From: Trichostrongylus colubriformis
Lineage: Eukaryota; Nematoda; Chromadorea; Rhabditida; Trichostrongylidae
Assembly: GCA_963978905.1 (NCBI GenBank)
Contig: OZ022257.1
Location: forward strand, 15,891,664-15,955,663
Length of the DNA: 64,000 bases
Direction: 5' to 3'
Within the stretch, counting starts at the first letter, position 1; every line of letters starts with the position of its first letter. The position numbers and the translations under genes are program-made. Shown in pieces: positions 48,627 to 60,665 of this stretch. A model generated the notes under the pieces. The model was not told where the DNA came from, ran no database searches, and worked only from the letters and a program-made list of their open reading frames with translations.

Positions 48627-51600
48627 GATAATGTGGAAGATGCAAGTGCGTGGTTTTGCAGCTCGTGGCGCTGCCACAATCTTCACCCGAATTCGCTTAG
48701 GCTCCATTGTCGCATACAGTTTTCGTCCACAACGACGGATGGATGGGGATGCCAGACTCCCACAGAATCGTCCACCATAACCAAGCGGGCACCTTAACAC
48801 TGACTGTCTAGTTATTATCAGTAAGGGTTTTATTCCTGGGGTGACAAAGCTCACTTGCATCGGCGGCAGTTGTTGGGATTCTGCATTCCTCCATTGAAAC
48901 ATTGAATTTTCTTTCTGCAGCGAGCTAAACAAGCAGAATAATTACTTCAACAACGATTAGCTCTTTTGGAGACACCGAGAAGTGGCAATTTAGGCTTACA
49001 GTGTGGGTTACGGTGGCTTGCAGTTCATCTCTTTACACAAATGACGCCCTACGAAAACGTCGAGTGTAAATTCACTGACTTCTACACTGATAATCACACA
49101 TTTTTCTCACCCTTTCGCTACCTTCCTTCTCATTGTTTCACTTGTTTGTTGCAACGTGATCTTTCACATGTTTAAAAACATCATGAATAAGATTAATTTT
49201 GCCCTACGGGACATCAAATGACATGGTGTCGGCCCGCCTGAAGGTGCTGTTCAAGGTAAAGCGCGTTAAGTAGCACCCTAAATATGTGCTTGCGCTAGAC
49301 ATTATTTTTTCTATGTTCAAATGTTCGTTTGCAGAGGAAAGTGTCTTGAAATACGCTCCCTTTCCTTCCCCCTCCTTTGCCGGTGCCTTCAAATAAAAAA
49401 ATGTAAAAAGTAGGAAATGTTCAAAAAATTGATGGAAATGTAAAAATCAGGAAGAACTTGCTTATCGTTAGGTTCACCAACGAAACATATAGTTAACGGT
49501 GTTGGAAACTCATCTAGGGGATCTTGATCATAAATCTATCATGTCTAACTACATAAGGATGGAGTCGTAGATGCGTGCCTGTCCGCTTCTGCCGAACCTT
49601 GCAACTCAGGAGCGGTGCACCCGTTCCTGAAGGGGTGCATGAAAGCGATGCGATACGCTACGATACACTTAATTCTGATCGGGTACTCATTCCATTTCCT
49701 TCACGATCATGTATGGAACTCTCAAAGCAGGTAGCATCGGAGAGGAACCGTGACATTACAATGACCCGGTTTCTGCCTGTCATGTCGATCTCATTGAGGA
49801 CAGAAATGAAACAGGTTACTCACTTCCGCAAGAGTAGTGTTTGTTTAAGACCACAATGTCGTTAAACGACGGTCCTGCCAGCTGTCCCATACTTGCTTGT
49901 TCGTTGATATTTACAGCTACCATCGACGGAACGCTGGGATCCTTAGAAAACCTAAACTGCCTCAGATGTTTTCCGATGTCCAGAGAATTATTGATGTCCA
50001 CTAGAATTTCGATTGTATTTCTCGCATGTTTTTCTTGGAATTATTAATATGGGAATAAAAATGTGGACAAACAGAAATCACCGCACTCGAATGGGGTATA
50101 GTGCATGACGCTTCCAATGTCGTAGGATGTACCATATGTCGACATTTGCTTGCGGGTAACCTGTAACACTCACCGTCAATGTCTCTGCAGCACACCAGTG
50201 AGGCTCTACGCCTACAACACAGTGTTTCCCTTAAAGTACACCGCTTTCAGGCGAGCTTGCCATGTGCTGCCTATGACCGCCACGTATCACAGATCGAGTG
50301 GCTCCGAAATATTTCATCATTCGTAATGCAAATCAACAGATCCAGCACCAAAATTAACTATTCATGAGACCATCTTGTTTTCCTTTGCCATACCACACTT
50401 CTGCTTTCAATTTTGGATATGCCCATATAAGGGAACCGATGAAGAGGGAACAACAGTTCACCTTGGCGAAATTGTAAAGCAACGATCGAGGAATCCTGGC
50501 GGGATATATGTTAATCCAACTGTCTCTGTCGAATCGGGATTGCTCATGGAACAAGCCCAATGCATGCGCAACTTCGTGGGACGAGACACCAAACTGAAAT
50601 AGATCATTTCCAGTGGATGAGGAAGAGACTTGAAGATAGAGCTCATTAGGACGCAATCACAACTAGCTTACAGGTTCACATCCGGGCCCAATGGAGACAA
50701 TCTGTTGTCGCTGCCAGGCTGCTCTACCCACTGTGCTCCAACAGCCCTCATCATGACCGGTAAATAGCAAATAGACCTCAAAACAAAAGCGGTCACCGTC
50801 GAAGTACACACCGATAGACATCCGCTTACCGGCTCCTTTGTGCGTCGTCTGAATCGGATACATGTGTGATGCCTGAAGAACTGAATTGCAGCCAGAACCG
50901 AACGTCGTCCAGCCGGCTCTGCAAATATTGGCTAAGATACTGCTAATCTGAAGTCTCTTTAAACGTACTCAAGCTTTTGTGGAACGCGAATGGAACGCCG
51001 TTCTTCCAGATAGTTGTCGGATACTGTCCATTTCGGAATGCTGTTCGCTTTCGACGAGTATTGGAACTGCCAACCATTTCGGCAAGAAAAGAGGTTGGCA
51101 TACGAATGTCTCCTTGAAATAGGAGGTCCCTAGAAAAAAATCGTCAGAGCCGTAATGGTCGTTCCACCTGCGCTACGTACATTTTTTCTGTGGAAGGCAC
51201 TGTAACCCGACAAGTATAGATTGTATGGTCAGCGTCGTCATAAACATTTGCTCACAGCCATATTTCTCTGTGAATACGTGTGAACCGACTTTTATAGGTG
51301 ATAAGGCGATCAGGAGTGCTCAAAATAAATTCCGTGGGATATCCGAATTCCTCTTTTCCCATACTGTTATATGAAAAATGGAGATCTGGCAGGAACCCGT
51401 ATCCTCAAATTCTAAGTTCCTGGGGGTATTGTGGGCGGGGCCAGGAGGCTGTGAAGCAAAGTGGCAGCGGTCTGTGGTCGGTGACGCGATGCACGAAGCA
51501 AATCGAAAGGGACGTCAAATCTTGGTTATTGCACTTCTACGTAACATAGCCATAGTAGATATAACATTCAGAAGCTGAGTTGAGGTGAAAGGGGTCTCGG

Positions 51601-52460
51601 TAGTGCAATGGATCAGCACATATGGGGCAGATGATGACAGAATAACGTTATGAAAAGTGATAAAAACAAAAATTTGGGGAATCCCCATTACAAATGTTCG
51701 TGAATTGCGTGTGATACTGTAACGTATTCTTGCTTGGATCGAATCCACAGTCCGTAGGTCCTTATCAATTTGGGCCGTCACGTTACCAATGGGAAGGTTA
51801 TCAAATAATAAAAGTGAAAAACCGCGGCTGCTAGCAGCCACAAAGCAAAATGGGGTTAACTTTAAACTACTTCTTGAGCATCCTGTAGCGCGAGAAAAGA
51901 TTGCACAGAAAAAGAGCGCGCAAATTTGCGATGTTATTCCGCGTTGTTGCGTGGAACTCGTCCAGAAACCTTCTCCTTACACTTTTCATCGGGAGAAGTA
52001 TCAAAGAATAAAAACACCCACGAATAGTTCCTATTCAGTTGAGCAATGCTGGGTGCTCGCTGGGTAGGTACAGGAAGTGCATCAGCATAATCCTATAAAC
52101 ATACCTTTAGCAACCATTAAATATACATTCCCCCTGAAAGAACCCTGGGGTAACTTACGGATCCGATCACGTTGCCTTCGTACTCACGTTCAACCAGTGC
52201 GGAAAGTGTGTCTCGCAAAGCATACTGCTCTCGGGGATTCACAAGATCTCTCAGCTGAAAAAGGAGTTGTGTGCGATACTATCAGCAAACTCATGCACAT
52301 CAACAGACCGTGGGATATTGGGCCAAAACAACAGCGATTAACGAATAGACCACAGTGCCATGGACGATCATCGATGTGGTCGCACAAAGGTGATTTCCAC
52401 GGTTGAAAGCAAATACGGCAGCGATAATATCGCTATAGCGACAAAGGACTTGATCCACAT
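48627..52460 (-). CDS. Astacin zinc metalloprotease (NAS type) with EGF and CUB-like domains; model incomplete
   Basis: Minus-strand exons: 52386-52460 (signal peptide MWIKSFVAIAILSLPYLLS), 52159-52254, 50969-51129, 50830-50918, 50672-50776, 50462-50593, 50087-50160, 49824-49951, 48855-48914 and 48627-48792. The prodomain ends at RRKR, followed by mature TAFRNGQYPTTIWKNGVPF. The catalytic domain shows TCIRF, GCWSTVGR, SIGPGC, the zinc motif HEVAHALGLFHEQSR (HExxHxxGxxHExxR), FDRD, Met-turn SVMHY, and GPSFNDIVVLNKHYSC. An EGF-like part (CFNGGMQNPNNCRRC, CPLGYGGRFC) and the start of a CUB-like domain (CGRKLYAT, TCIFHII) follow. Astacins are secreted endopeptidases; in worms they act in moulting, hatching, digestion or host tissue passage, and this one cannot be assigned. 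Phases do not match between exons 2 and 3 or between 49824 and 48914, so at least one exon is missing at each place. The 3' end is not found. Confidence 0.85.
51588..51640 (+). repeat. tRNA-like 5' half
   Basis: GGGGTCTCGGTAGTGCAATG followed by GATCAGCACATATG resembles the 5' half of the tRNA-like unit at 54.9 and 55.2 kb; the 3' half is missing. It lies in an intron of the astacin gene. Confidence 0.55.
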
Positions 52461-53289
52461 TGTGAACCCTGGAACATTTCGATCTTCCGATATGTTTCTA
52501 TCCCACGCCCTGTGTGGAAATGCAATACTGACAGTGTATGGCGTCACCTTCAACGTTTCCACCCTGCCACCAAACAACAGGAAAATGAAGGTTTTTTAAA
52601 AATCGCTCTTGTGAGCATACCCTGGATAGCTCTTCGAGGAGACTTCCACGGAAATTCCATGTCCGATTCCTATTAAAATCACTTCACTAGGTGCAGTACA
52701 TGAACAGAAACACGAGAATCGAGAGTATGCCCTTGTTCGCAGAAAACGGAAAAGTGAAGCAACTCCTTTAAATTTCAGCCAAGCAACCTTTGAACGCCTG
52801 TCGGTATGAAGAGCGCAATTCAAAGTTTCGCTCTCATTCTTAATTTGTCTCTCACTCGGCGTTCCTGACCTCTTGACCGTTGCTTCCTTGCTCCCAAAAG
52901 CCTGGGGCTGCACTCTTGCGAATGATGCATACTCTAGGGTGACACGTTGGAAGCTCTTTCTATTCTTGTTTTTTCGCGTGCAACTTTGCGTGCGGGCCAT
53001 AGTAAGCAAATACAACATGAATACATATGGGTGAAAAACTCAAAATTCCGCGTGCAGACATTCACGTGAAATGCTGATGCTGTGCAGTTCCATTTATTCC
53101 GGAAGGTGTAATATCTCCACGCACGAAGCGTAAAATGTCCCCTTCCGTGTTACCGTACGCTTCCTTATGTCGTTTCAAGAAAGTTATCCGCTCGATTATA
53201 TTTGTCAATTTCGCCGTAGCCGACATACCCTTTGATTTCTGGGTGCTTTATAATCATGCAACAAGAAAACGTAGCGTTACGGAACTAGT
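52461..53289. other. Upstream of the astacin gene
   Basis: A long minus-strand open frame spans 52596-53018 (Lys/Arg-rich start), but without a domain or clear splice link to the signal-peptide exon. It may contain 5' exon or promoter sequence. Confidence 0.3.
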
Positions 53290-53535
53290 ATTGGGTCATT
53301 CCAAAAGTGAAGAAGTTTTTTTCAAACAAACATTTTTTCTACAAAACTTTGCACAGTTTTCAAGTTGTTTACAAGTTTTTGCAGCAGATCGCATTATTCG
53401 AAGGGATTTTTCGCTCTGCTCCAATTTTGGGACCTGTGAGAATGGGGCCGATTTTCAAGCTGGCGAAAGAGTAGGTGCAACTGACAAAAATTGACCAACT
53501 AACAATAAATCAAAACACTTTCCAACCAGTCATGT
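53290..53535. mobile_element. Single arm of the fold-back family
   Basis: Begins TTGGGTCATTCC and follows the left arm order (TTTTGCAGCAGAT, GGGGCCGATTTTCAAGCTGG, CAACCAGTCATGTG). No second arm nearby: a solo or truncated copy. Confidence 0.7.
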
Positions 53536-54796
53536 GCCCCATACTCAAGGTACTTCGAGTGTCGAGGAATCCTCGACAGGGGGGTCGTACTTGACCTGAC
53601 AGGAGGGTGGTCGCATCTGCAGAGGTCAGCGATAAGCACTGGAAAGCTAAACTTTCAATAAGCAGACGAGAAGAGAAAGATGGTCCACTTTGCTTCAGAT
53701 AATATTCATCACTCGACAGCGATCAATGGATATGCATTTTGAGTGTGCAAGAATTCTGGCCTCAGACAAGACCCAACACTTAAACTGCTATCGAAAACGC
53801 GATCTCTTTTTGTTGGTTTGCTTTTATGATGTTACACTTTTTCGAAAAAAAATTCATATTGGCAAGAAAGTACTTAGCTCTGTAATAAATGGAAAGCATA
53901 CGAAACATCTTTGACTGTAACCGTCACGAGAAGCCTAGCAGTGAGATATAAATACACTTTCACTTTACCGAGGTAATATCAGCACCATAGTGGCGTATGG
54001 CTTGTCGTTTGTTCCGAGTAGGGTTACAGGATGAGTGACAGACAGATCCTATATTAAAAGTACACTGGTACAGTGTCTCACACTTCATGAAAAATCGCAC
54101 CTGGCCACGGATTAATCCGCTCAAGTCGACGCACCGTCATAATATCATTTAATGTGAATAAAGTGAAAGAAAAAACCCGAAGCATCGATTTCGTCTCAGT
54201 GCGACGAGCTCAGTGACCTATAAAATATCGAATTTCGATAAGTAGCTCACCAGCTTCTCGGTGAAAGCTGCAAAAATTTCCTTAGGCAAAACTCCGACTT
54301 ATTTGGGCCTACATTCGCATGTTCAATTGGAGATTGCCCATGTTCTACACAAACATGAAGTTTTTAGTGACTTATCTTCAAGTTTCAGGATAATTCCCGC
54401 ATGAGCTTTTCACGACATTTTTGAAAGTTTAAGCTTATTTCGTCAGCGATTGAGTAATTGAAAAAATCACCACCTTTCACAGACAACTAGCTGCGTACTG
54501 CAAGAATCACCTTGAACTACGAATTTTCCGAATATCAGGAAAGCGCTACTTTTATGATAAAGTCTCAAACATCAGTGTACGGTGTATTTTGAATGCAGCT
54601 TACTTTCCTCTCTCATATAAAATGACACTTGGATCTCGCATAAAGTCTTCAAACATAACATTCTACAAATTCAGACTATGAAAGCGGCATTCGAAGAATT
54701 TTCAGAATTATGAATTCGAAAGGAGTGGTAATTGCACATGAAGGTATGAATATGAACGGACACTGATAAATTTTAAACGGAACTTATATTTTGATT
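53536..54796. other. Unassigned DNA
   Basis: No gene, domain or partner repeat recognised. Confidence 0.5.
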
Positions 54797-55260
54797 TTTG
54801 ATAACTGCTGTTTATCGCTGCAGCTCGCGATGCGAAAGTTATTACATGGATGCTGAGTTATGGGCAAAAGCTTCGGTGTGGGGCGGGACTCGAACCCGCA
54901 CTTCATCCTTTCCAGGGATATGTGCTAATCCATTACACTACCGACACCCCTTTCACCTTAACTCGGCTTCTGGATGGTACATTTACCATAGCTCATCAGC
55001 ACTCACACCCATAACGTGTTGGGCCGGTTGGCCAATATCGGCATCGAACCGTGAAGCTGAAAACTTTAGTATTGTTTTTTGACATTTTTGATTTTTGATA
55101 ACTGCCGTTTATCGCCGCAGCTCGCGATGCGAAAGTTACTACAAGAATGCTGAGTTATGGTAGTGTAATGGATTAGCACATATCCCCGGAAAGGATAAAG
55201 TGCGGGTTCGAGTCCCGTCCGACACCGAAGCTTTTGCCCATAACTCAGCATCCTTGTAGG
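54797..55260. repeat. Two tandem tRNA-derived repeats, with the tRNA-like part in opposite orientations
   Basis: Both units start TTTTTGATAACTGC and share CGATGCGAAAGTTA and GCTGAGTTATGG. The first (to about 54955) continues into a minus-strand tRNA-like body with B box GGGTTCGAGTCCCGC. The second (from about 55083) carries the same body on the plus strand (GTAGTGTAATGGATTAGCAC, GGGTTCGAGTCCCGT), then the inverted tail CCGAAGCTTTTGCCCATAAC. Anticodon-loop positions differ between copies and the 5' acceptor strand is incomplete in the second, so these are pseudo-tRNAs. Confidence 0.75.
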
Positions 55261-57369
55261 AACTTATATCATTGTACTAAGGGAACTGAGAGATCAATCA
55301 AGTTGAAGAAAAACGGAGATCTCATTTACCGGTTATTTACGCATTTACCACTCATCATTTTGCTGCGATAATAGCACACACTTGACTGTTGTGGCTTTGC
55401 CGTTGCCTATCACGGATTCAATCAGGATACTCATATTATCGTGAACTGTGCCTTTGTGTTATGCATTAACAACATGTGAATCAATGGCGTGCAAAGACGC
55501 CAAGTTCGTATCCATCTAGGAGAAGAAAAATGGCATTACTGCACTTACGTAATTCACGATCGTCCATAAGCTACACATATGTCATCTACCACCCACACAA
55601 AAACATTCTTTAGAGCCACACTAGGGTTCCATCAATTCTAACGTAGAGTGGAGGACGGATGCATGGAGAATCTACAGCAGAGCAGATAAAGCCATAACTG
55701 AGCAGTGCCTCATCCAATACCAACATTAAAACATCTTGTAGCCCAGAAGGAGAGCTATGAGTATTCGGTACTCACCTATGGGCGGCTGTTCCATCTGATA
55801 GCCACGCGGGAAGATACTGTAAGGCCAAGCACCCTTCCAAATATCTACTATTGGATGCGAAGGCAGAAGGCATCCGTATACCCACAGCCAAGACGGCGAA
55901 CGATGAGGTGTTCAATTTACGTCTTGCTACCAGAAAACTGTTTGGAAAGCATTTTGCTTTTGAAATTTTGGGTCATTTTGCTTTGGGTCTGCTTTTGAAA
56001 AGATTTCAACGCTTTTTCTGTTAGAATGTCACGCTTTTGATGGGGAAAACGTTTTCCCTAACATTTCCTGACTCCTATATCTTAAAATCTAGGTAACATG
56101 CAAAGAAGCTTGAATACTGGGAGGAAAAAGTCTCTGGTTTCAGAAAAACACATCCGGTTGCAAAAGGTACAGCATGGAGAAAGTTATAGCTGCTAGAAAT
56201 CAAAAACCCGTATGCTAAATTTCCTCGATTGATGCTCGACTCGCACACCTTCCGGTTTCAGAACATTTGTAGCTGCTAAAACATTCACCAGTAAGAATGA
56301 CCCCAGCGCTTCCATAGAGCGGTTCAGCCTTCTAGATGAAATTTTGGGGAAAGTTATGAGAGTTCAAACAATATCAGGTTTTGCAATATTCAGGCATTTT
56401 CTTCCGTTAGCTCGCTCCAGTAGCTCACCGCAATGCAGCAGCCGGCTTGCGCTACTTTATTGCTTGTGACCGCGATCTTCATGATTTTTCGATTTCTTGA
56501 TCGATGTTTTTTGTTTTCTTATTTCGCTTCTCGCTTTTATATACAATTGTAATTTAGTGTATGAATGTGGAAGTGCTTTTTCAAGGTCGATCGCAGCGGT
56601 ACGTCGATCCAGTCGCAAAAATTAATTGAAAAGAAGGTTTGTTAACTTTTTCCGGATTATTTAGTCGATATTTTTTGTTTTCCTGAAGACTTCGCTTTTA
56701 GCTTATTATACTGATTGTAATTTAGTTGAATACATACTGTATTTAGCTGACTGTTTAGCAGCGTCGGCACAGATTGTGCTCAAAAAATGTTTGTCGGCTC
56801 TCTTCATTTTCGTGGTCATTTCATTCAACATTTTCTTCTTATCTACCGTTTCCCACTTGCTTTTTCGTGTGGTATTTTAGTTTTATGGTTCTGCTTCTGT
56901 GTTTCAGGTGATCGAAGGGGGACAGTGGAGCAGCGTCGGTATAGACTGTGTGCAAGCAGGTCTATTGGTTTTCTTAATTTCATGATTGTTGTTTTCTACT
57001 TCTTCCCCTAAATGTCGTTTTTCCCTACTTATTCGTGTTGTGTTTCAGGTGTATGAATGTTCACTTTGTTCAGGTGACTGAAGCAGAATTTTGGAAGGTT
57101 TCATAAAATGCGGTGTTGTTACTGAAAGTTCTAATGATTTTTAATTTTCAAGAAAAGCGACAAGGATGTTTAGAGTATTCATTTGTACAAGAAAAGCAGT
57201 ACAAATCATGGTAACAATGAACTCAGCAATATTATGCAATCCAGCAGCAGTAACTGACAGTGCTAGTGGCTAAGAGAGGGTGGGGGGAGTGCCGTGTATG
57301 GGTCCCATAGAGGATATCGTACCAAGGCGGCCATTTTCTTCGACACCTGGCAGTGCCCTGCTCGTACTT
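55261..57369. other. Unassigned DNA
   Basis: No gene supported. Loosely repeated A/T-rich blocks near 56500-56740 (TATTTTTTGTTTTC, CTTATTATAC) recur without clear borders. Confidence 0.5.
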
Positions 57370-57760
57370 AGCCCCGAACTCTTGTAGAAGTTGCACCAAT
57401 TAAATGATAGCGAACTCGCCTCGCTCTTTTTCGAAATTCCTTCTTTCGAAAGCACTCACGTTTAATCAAAATGAAAATTTTCCTTCTAAATTTCTTGTTA
57501 AGCGCTGTTCAATAAACCACTCTTGTGGATTTTTTCTGCCCTTTGAAAATAAATGTGTTCTCATATCGTTTTGGCTGCGATTCATGCTGAATTTCAAAAC
57601 GATGTAATAGGGGTCCAGTTGACGCTATTCCTCAAGTTATTTTTTCAACAGAAAGTTAAGGAATACGGTCAGTGACGTTTGTTTCTACTCACTACCTCTT
57701 CTCAACATTCAGCTCTACATATACCAGCAGGATGACTGAGAAAATTTTCGTCTCTGTTCG
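57370..57760. mobile_element. Interior fragment of the fold-back family
   Basis: Matches the centre of 39918-40947: TGGCTGCGATTCA, GTAATAGGGGTCCAGTTGAC, GAAAGTTAAGGAAT, TCGAAGAAATTG. Its minus-strand frame also resembles the interior open frame of the other copies, with stops. Confidence 0.65.
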
Positions 57761-58152
57761 AAGAAATTGGGCAACAGGACGTATGCTTATGGGTCTGAAT
57801 TATCGATTTAAGATGCATTTTGAATCTTTGGAATGGGATCATGAGTGCTTCTTTCTAAATAGGTGGCAATTTCCTTCAAAGGAGTGAGGCATCGCGTATA
57901 AATGCTATAGGATATTGAAGGGCATACAAAATTTTTGAAATATGACATGAGGTATAGTAGAAACACAAGAGCAGCAAGTTTAAACTGAAACAATCACGTC
58001 GATTGAACTACAGCTAATGGGATCAAATTACAGTAAAAACAAACTTTCGCGATGACAAGGGCTGATCAGACAACTCCGCTAACACCTTTCTAAGGAAAAA
58101 AACGCTAGTATGCAAGTACATCTTTGGTGAAAAACTAGTTGTGGTAACTTAC

Positions 58153-58802
58153 GGCATTACCAAACACCAGTAGCTATGGAGACCACGCTTTGTCGCATCG
58201 CTGTCTGCCAACGTGCTGATGAGAATGATGAGAGAGCCACCATTTTCTAGCAAGACAACCCTGCCATTTACAAGTGCTACTCCGCAATGTCGTGGTGAGA
58301 AGAGGCAAATAATTGCCATGGAATTGCCTTCTTGCTCAGCTGATGTGAACTCATGAAGAAAATCTGGGATGTTTCATTCTGACGGTTCACAGAGAAGGAC
58401 ATTTTGCCGTTTGAAATCAGCGATTGCTCAGGCTTGGAATCGGTTTGATCCAAACTGCTGAATATGGTGCTCACATCAATGCCAAATTGTCGACTCAAGC
58501 TTATAATGAAACATGATGGACTAATAGACTACTGAAAAGTGCTTTACTTGGTTCGTATGAATTATTGGAGCTTCAAAAGCAGCGTTTTTTGGGAAACTCG
58601 GTAGAAAAGTAAGAGAAGTGGTGAATATGAAAGTCGAGATGCCTAGTAACAGGACAGTGAAGAAAAAACGGATGAAATTGGCTAAAAATCCAAATCCGAG
58701 AAATAAGACCCCTTCCTGCCGTTGATTCTCGACGTGGAAGGCTTTCCCGTCAAGAGGCGTGTAATCCGGAGCTGAATAACATGAGCTGTTTTCCAGGATC
58801 AT
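58153..58802 (-). CDS. Partial gene: N-terminal hydrophobic segments plus Ig-like domain
   Basis: Two minus-strand exons are seen. Exon 1 (58548-58802, 85 residues) starts at an ATG eight bases behind TTTTGCAG, fitting a trans-spliced start. It has two hydrophobic stretches, GVLFLGFGFLANFIRFFF and TVLLLGISTFIFTTSLTFL, then APIIHTNQ. Exon 2 (58153-58349) continues in phase through an unusual GAG acceptor: EGNSMAIICLF, then RVVLLENGGSLIILISTL, a short insertion, and YWCLV. Spacing of Cys, R-x-x-LL-x-NG-x-L and Y-x-C is that of an Ig domain as in guidance-receptor or adhesion proteins, although the core Trp is not evident. It could be a type II membrane protein or have an internal signal. No further exons were recognised downstream, so it may be a gene fragment. 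Confidence 0.45.
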
Positions 58803-58810
58803 ACCCCTTT

Positions 58811-60524
58811 CTGCAAAATCGAAACATATGAAAAGCTATGGGAAGAAATTTGTAGGTGGGATTAAGCACTGAGTCATAGTCTTCAAAAGGAACGACATAT
58901 GAAAAACATAAATGGATCCTACAAAGACGCATGTCGAACCTTGACACGCAATATCGCATTGGTTAATCACGTGCTATAACGATAGTGGGATAGCCACGAC
59001 GGCATGCACGTATCTTGCGTTGGACATACCTAAGTCTCAGGGACGCAATTTGCATCACTAGAGTTACTTTTCCATTGCTGAATTGCTGGAAGTGCATTAG
59101 GCCGGATACAAAACTGTCTACATCCTCCACAGTCATATAAGAAAACAGAGTTAAGGAAGCGCATAATATCGTAAAAAAAGCGCAAAGAAATGAATGAACT
59201 TTCGCTTAGGCTACTACGTCGACACGAAGGATAAGGCACGCGTAAAGCTGAAGAATTCTGCTCTCTTATAGCCCTCTGAGCTCGAAGCATTAATAAAAAC
59301 GATGCTGCCTCGCCAACTCTACTACCGTGCAAGACTGGTATCTCGAAGAAGAAAATAAATCCACGAAATCCATCGTGAATGCACAACGATCAATGTTTGA
59401 TGGACATGTTACATAGCAGCAAAAAAGAGCTCCGAGCCTTTCATGTAAGGCGATTCAACAAGCGCTACTTCTCGACCAGAAGAGGATCAAAGATAAGCTG
59501 CAGCGCCATTTGACGTGTTTCAAGCGCCGTCCTTGGATCGTCAGCTCGAAGAAGGTGGTTGGGGTAATGCGGTTGATGGAGAATTGTTAAAGTAACCCGA
59601 CCACTTAAAATTCATATAAACTAGGGGCTCACGCTAGGATCTAACCTGAAATTTCCAGTGAGAGTGCTTTCTTCAGCAATGGAGGACTAGCCTTCCAGGC
59701 CCACCCTGCTTTTTTACCGGCATGCCTCCTGAGAAGGGCTTGGTCAAACAATGATCAAGGAATGGAGTAATGGGAGTAATGGTACTATTTCATACTCATC
59801 GCATCTTATTGCTGCCATGTCAATCGAAATTATATGGTGCGTGACCTGTCGCCTTTGGTAAACGTGGTAAAGCGTCCACCAATGTATTATCGAATTACCC
59901 TTACCACTGCTCTGAATACTTCTGATAATGAAGGTGCAGCACTACCATAAGCAACTGTTCGTAAGAACTCAACCAGAAAGGATATAAAAGCCGCAACAAG
60001 CCTGACTCAGTGCATATTCCATCACTGAAAGGGCACTAGAAACTAGCGCGCATAACGAGCGATTAAAAGTCACGATGGAGAAGTACGAGAAAACCACCAA
60101 CAACAGGAAGAGACTTAAATGATTTAACCATCAGCAACAGGAAAACACTTCAGTGATTTTATAGGCAGCTAGTACCTTTGGAAATTCAAAGAAAGAGTTG
60201 CAAATCAAGTTTGAATCTCAGGGAACTTTAAGGAGGAGAAACCATTATCAGTAGAACGCACCGTACCACACTACTACTCGCTCCCTAGACAGATGGGCAT
60301 TCAACATGTTAGTGCTCATTCTTACGCGTATAACTTGAGGTCAACGAAGACTACCCCAGTATGATACTTTCCTATAATAATCTTCATGATTATTCCAGTA
60401 AAAATCGGGGGAATAGGCTCAAATTTCTGGCAGGTATTGAGGTGACTTATACAGATGCCAGAGCACATGTGGAAAGCTACCATGTACCAGGGAGGTTACG
60501 CAGCACTGTTGGAAGAATCGCCCA
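58811..60524. other. Upstream of the Ig-domain gene; unassigned
   Basis: A short open stretch with a donor at 59030-59136 (minus) does not match the phase of the next exon. No other support was seen. Confidence 0.4.
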
Positions 60525-60665
60525 TCTACCCCTTCACACTTTGGGCCGTCAGCCTGAGAAATTCCGTTGATCACTGCCTACGTCAACGAATACGACCCCC
60601 TCTCCCGTCAGCGGACCCCCTCTGTCGCGGATTCCTCGATGGAGGCTTGACCTTCCTACTACATA
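60525..60665 (+). repeat. Dispersed repeat shared with 4040-4195
   Basis: Carries CAGCCTGAGAAATTCCGTTG and GATCACTGCCTACG, with the same downstream order as the copy near 4.1 kb. Confidence 0.7.

Noticed and set aside
54884..54955. tRNA gene on the minus strand (and 55141-55230 on the plus strand)
   Set aside because: B boxes are good, but acceptor strands do not pair fully and both are embedded in repeated units; treated as pseudo-tRNA.
59030..59136. Upstream exon for the Ig-domain gene (minus)
   Set aside because: Its donor phase does not match exon 1 at 58810, and exon 1 already has a plausible trans-spliced start.
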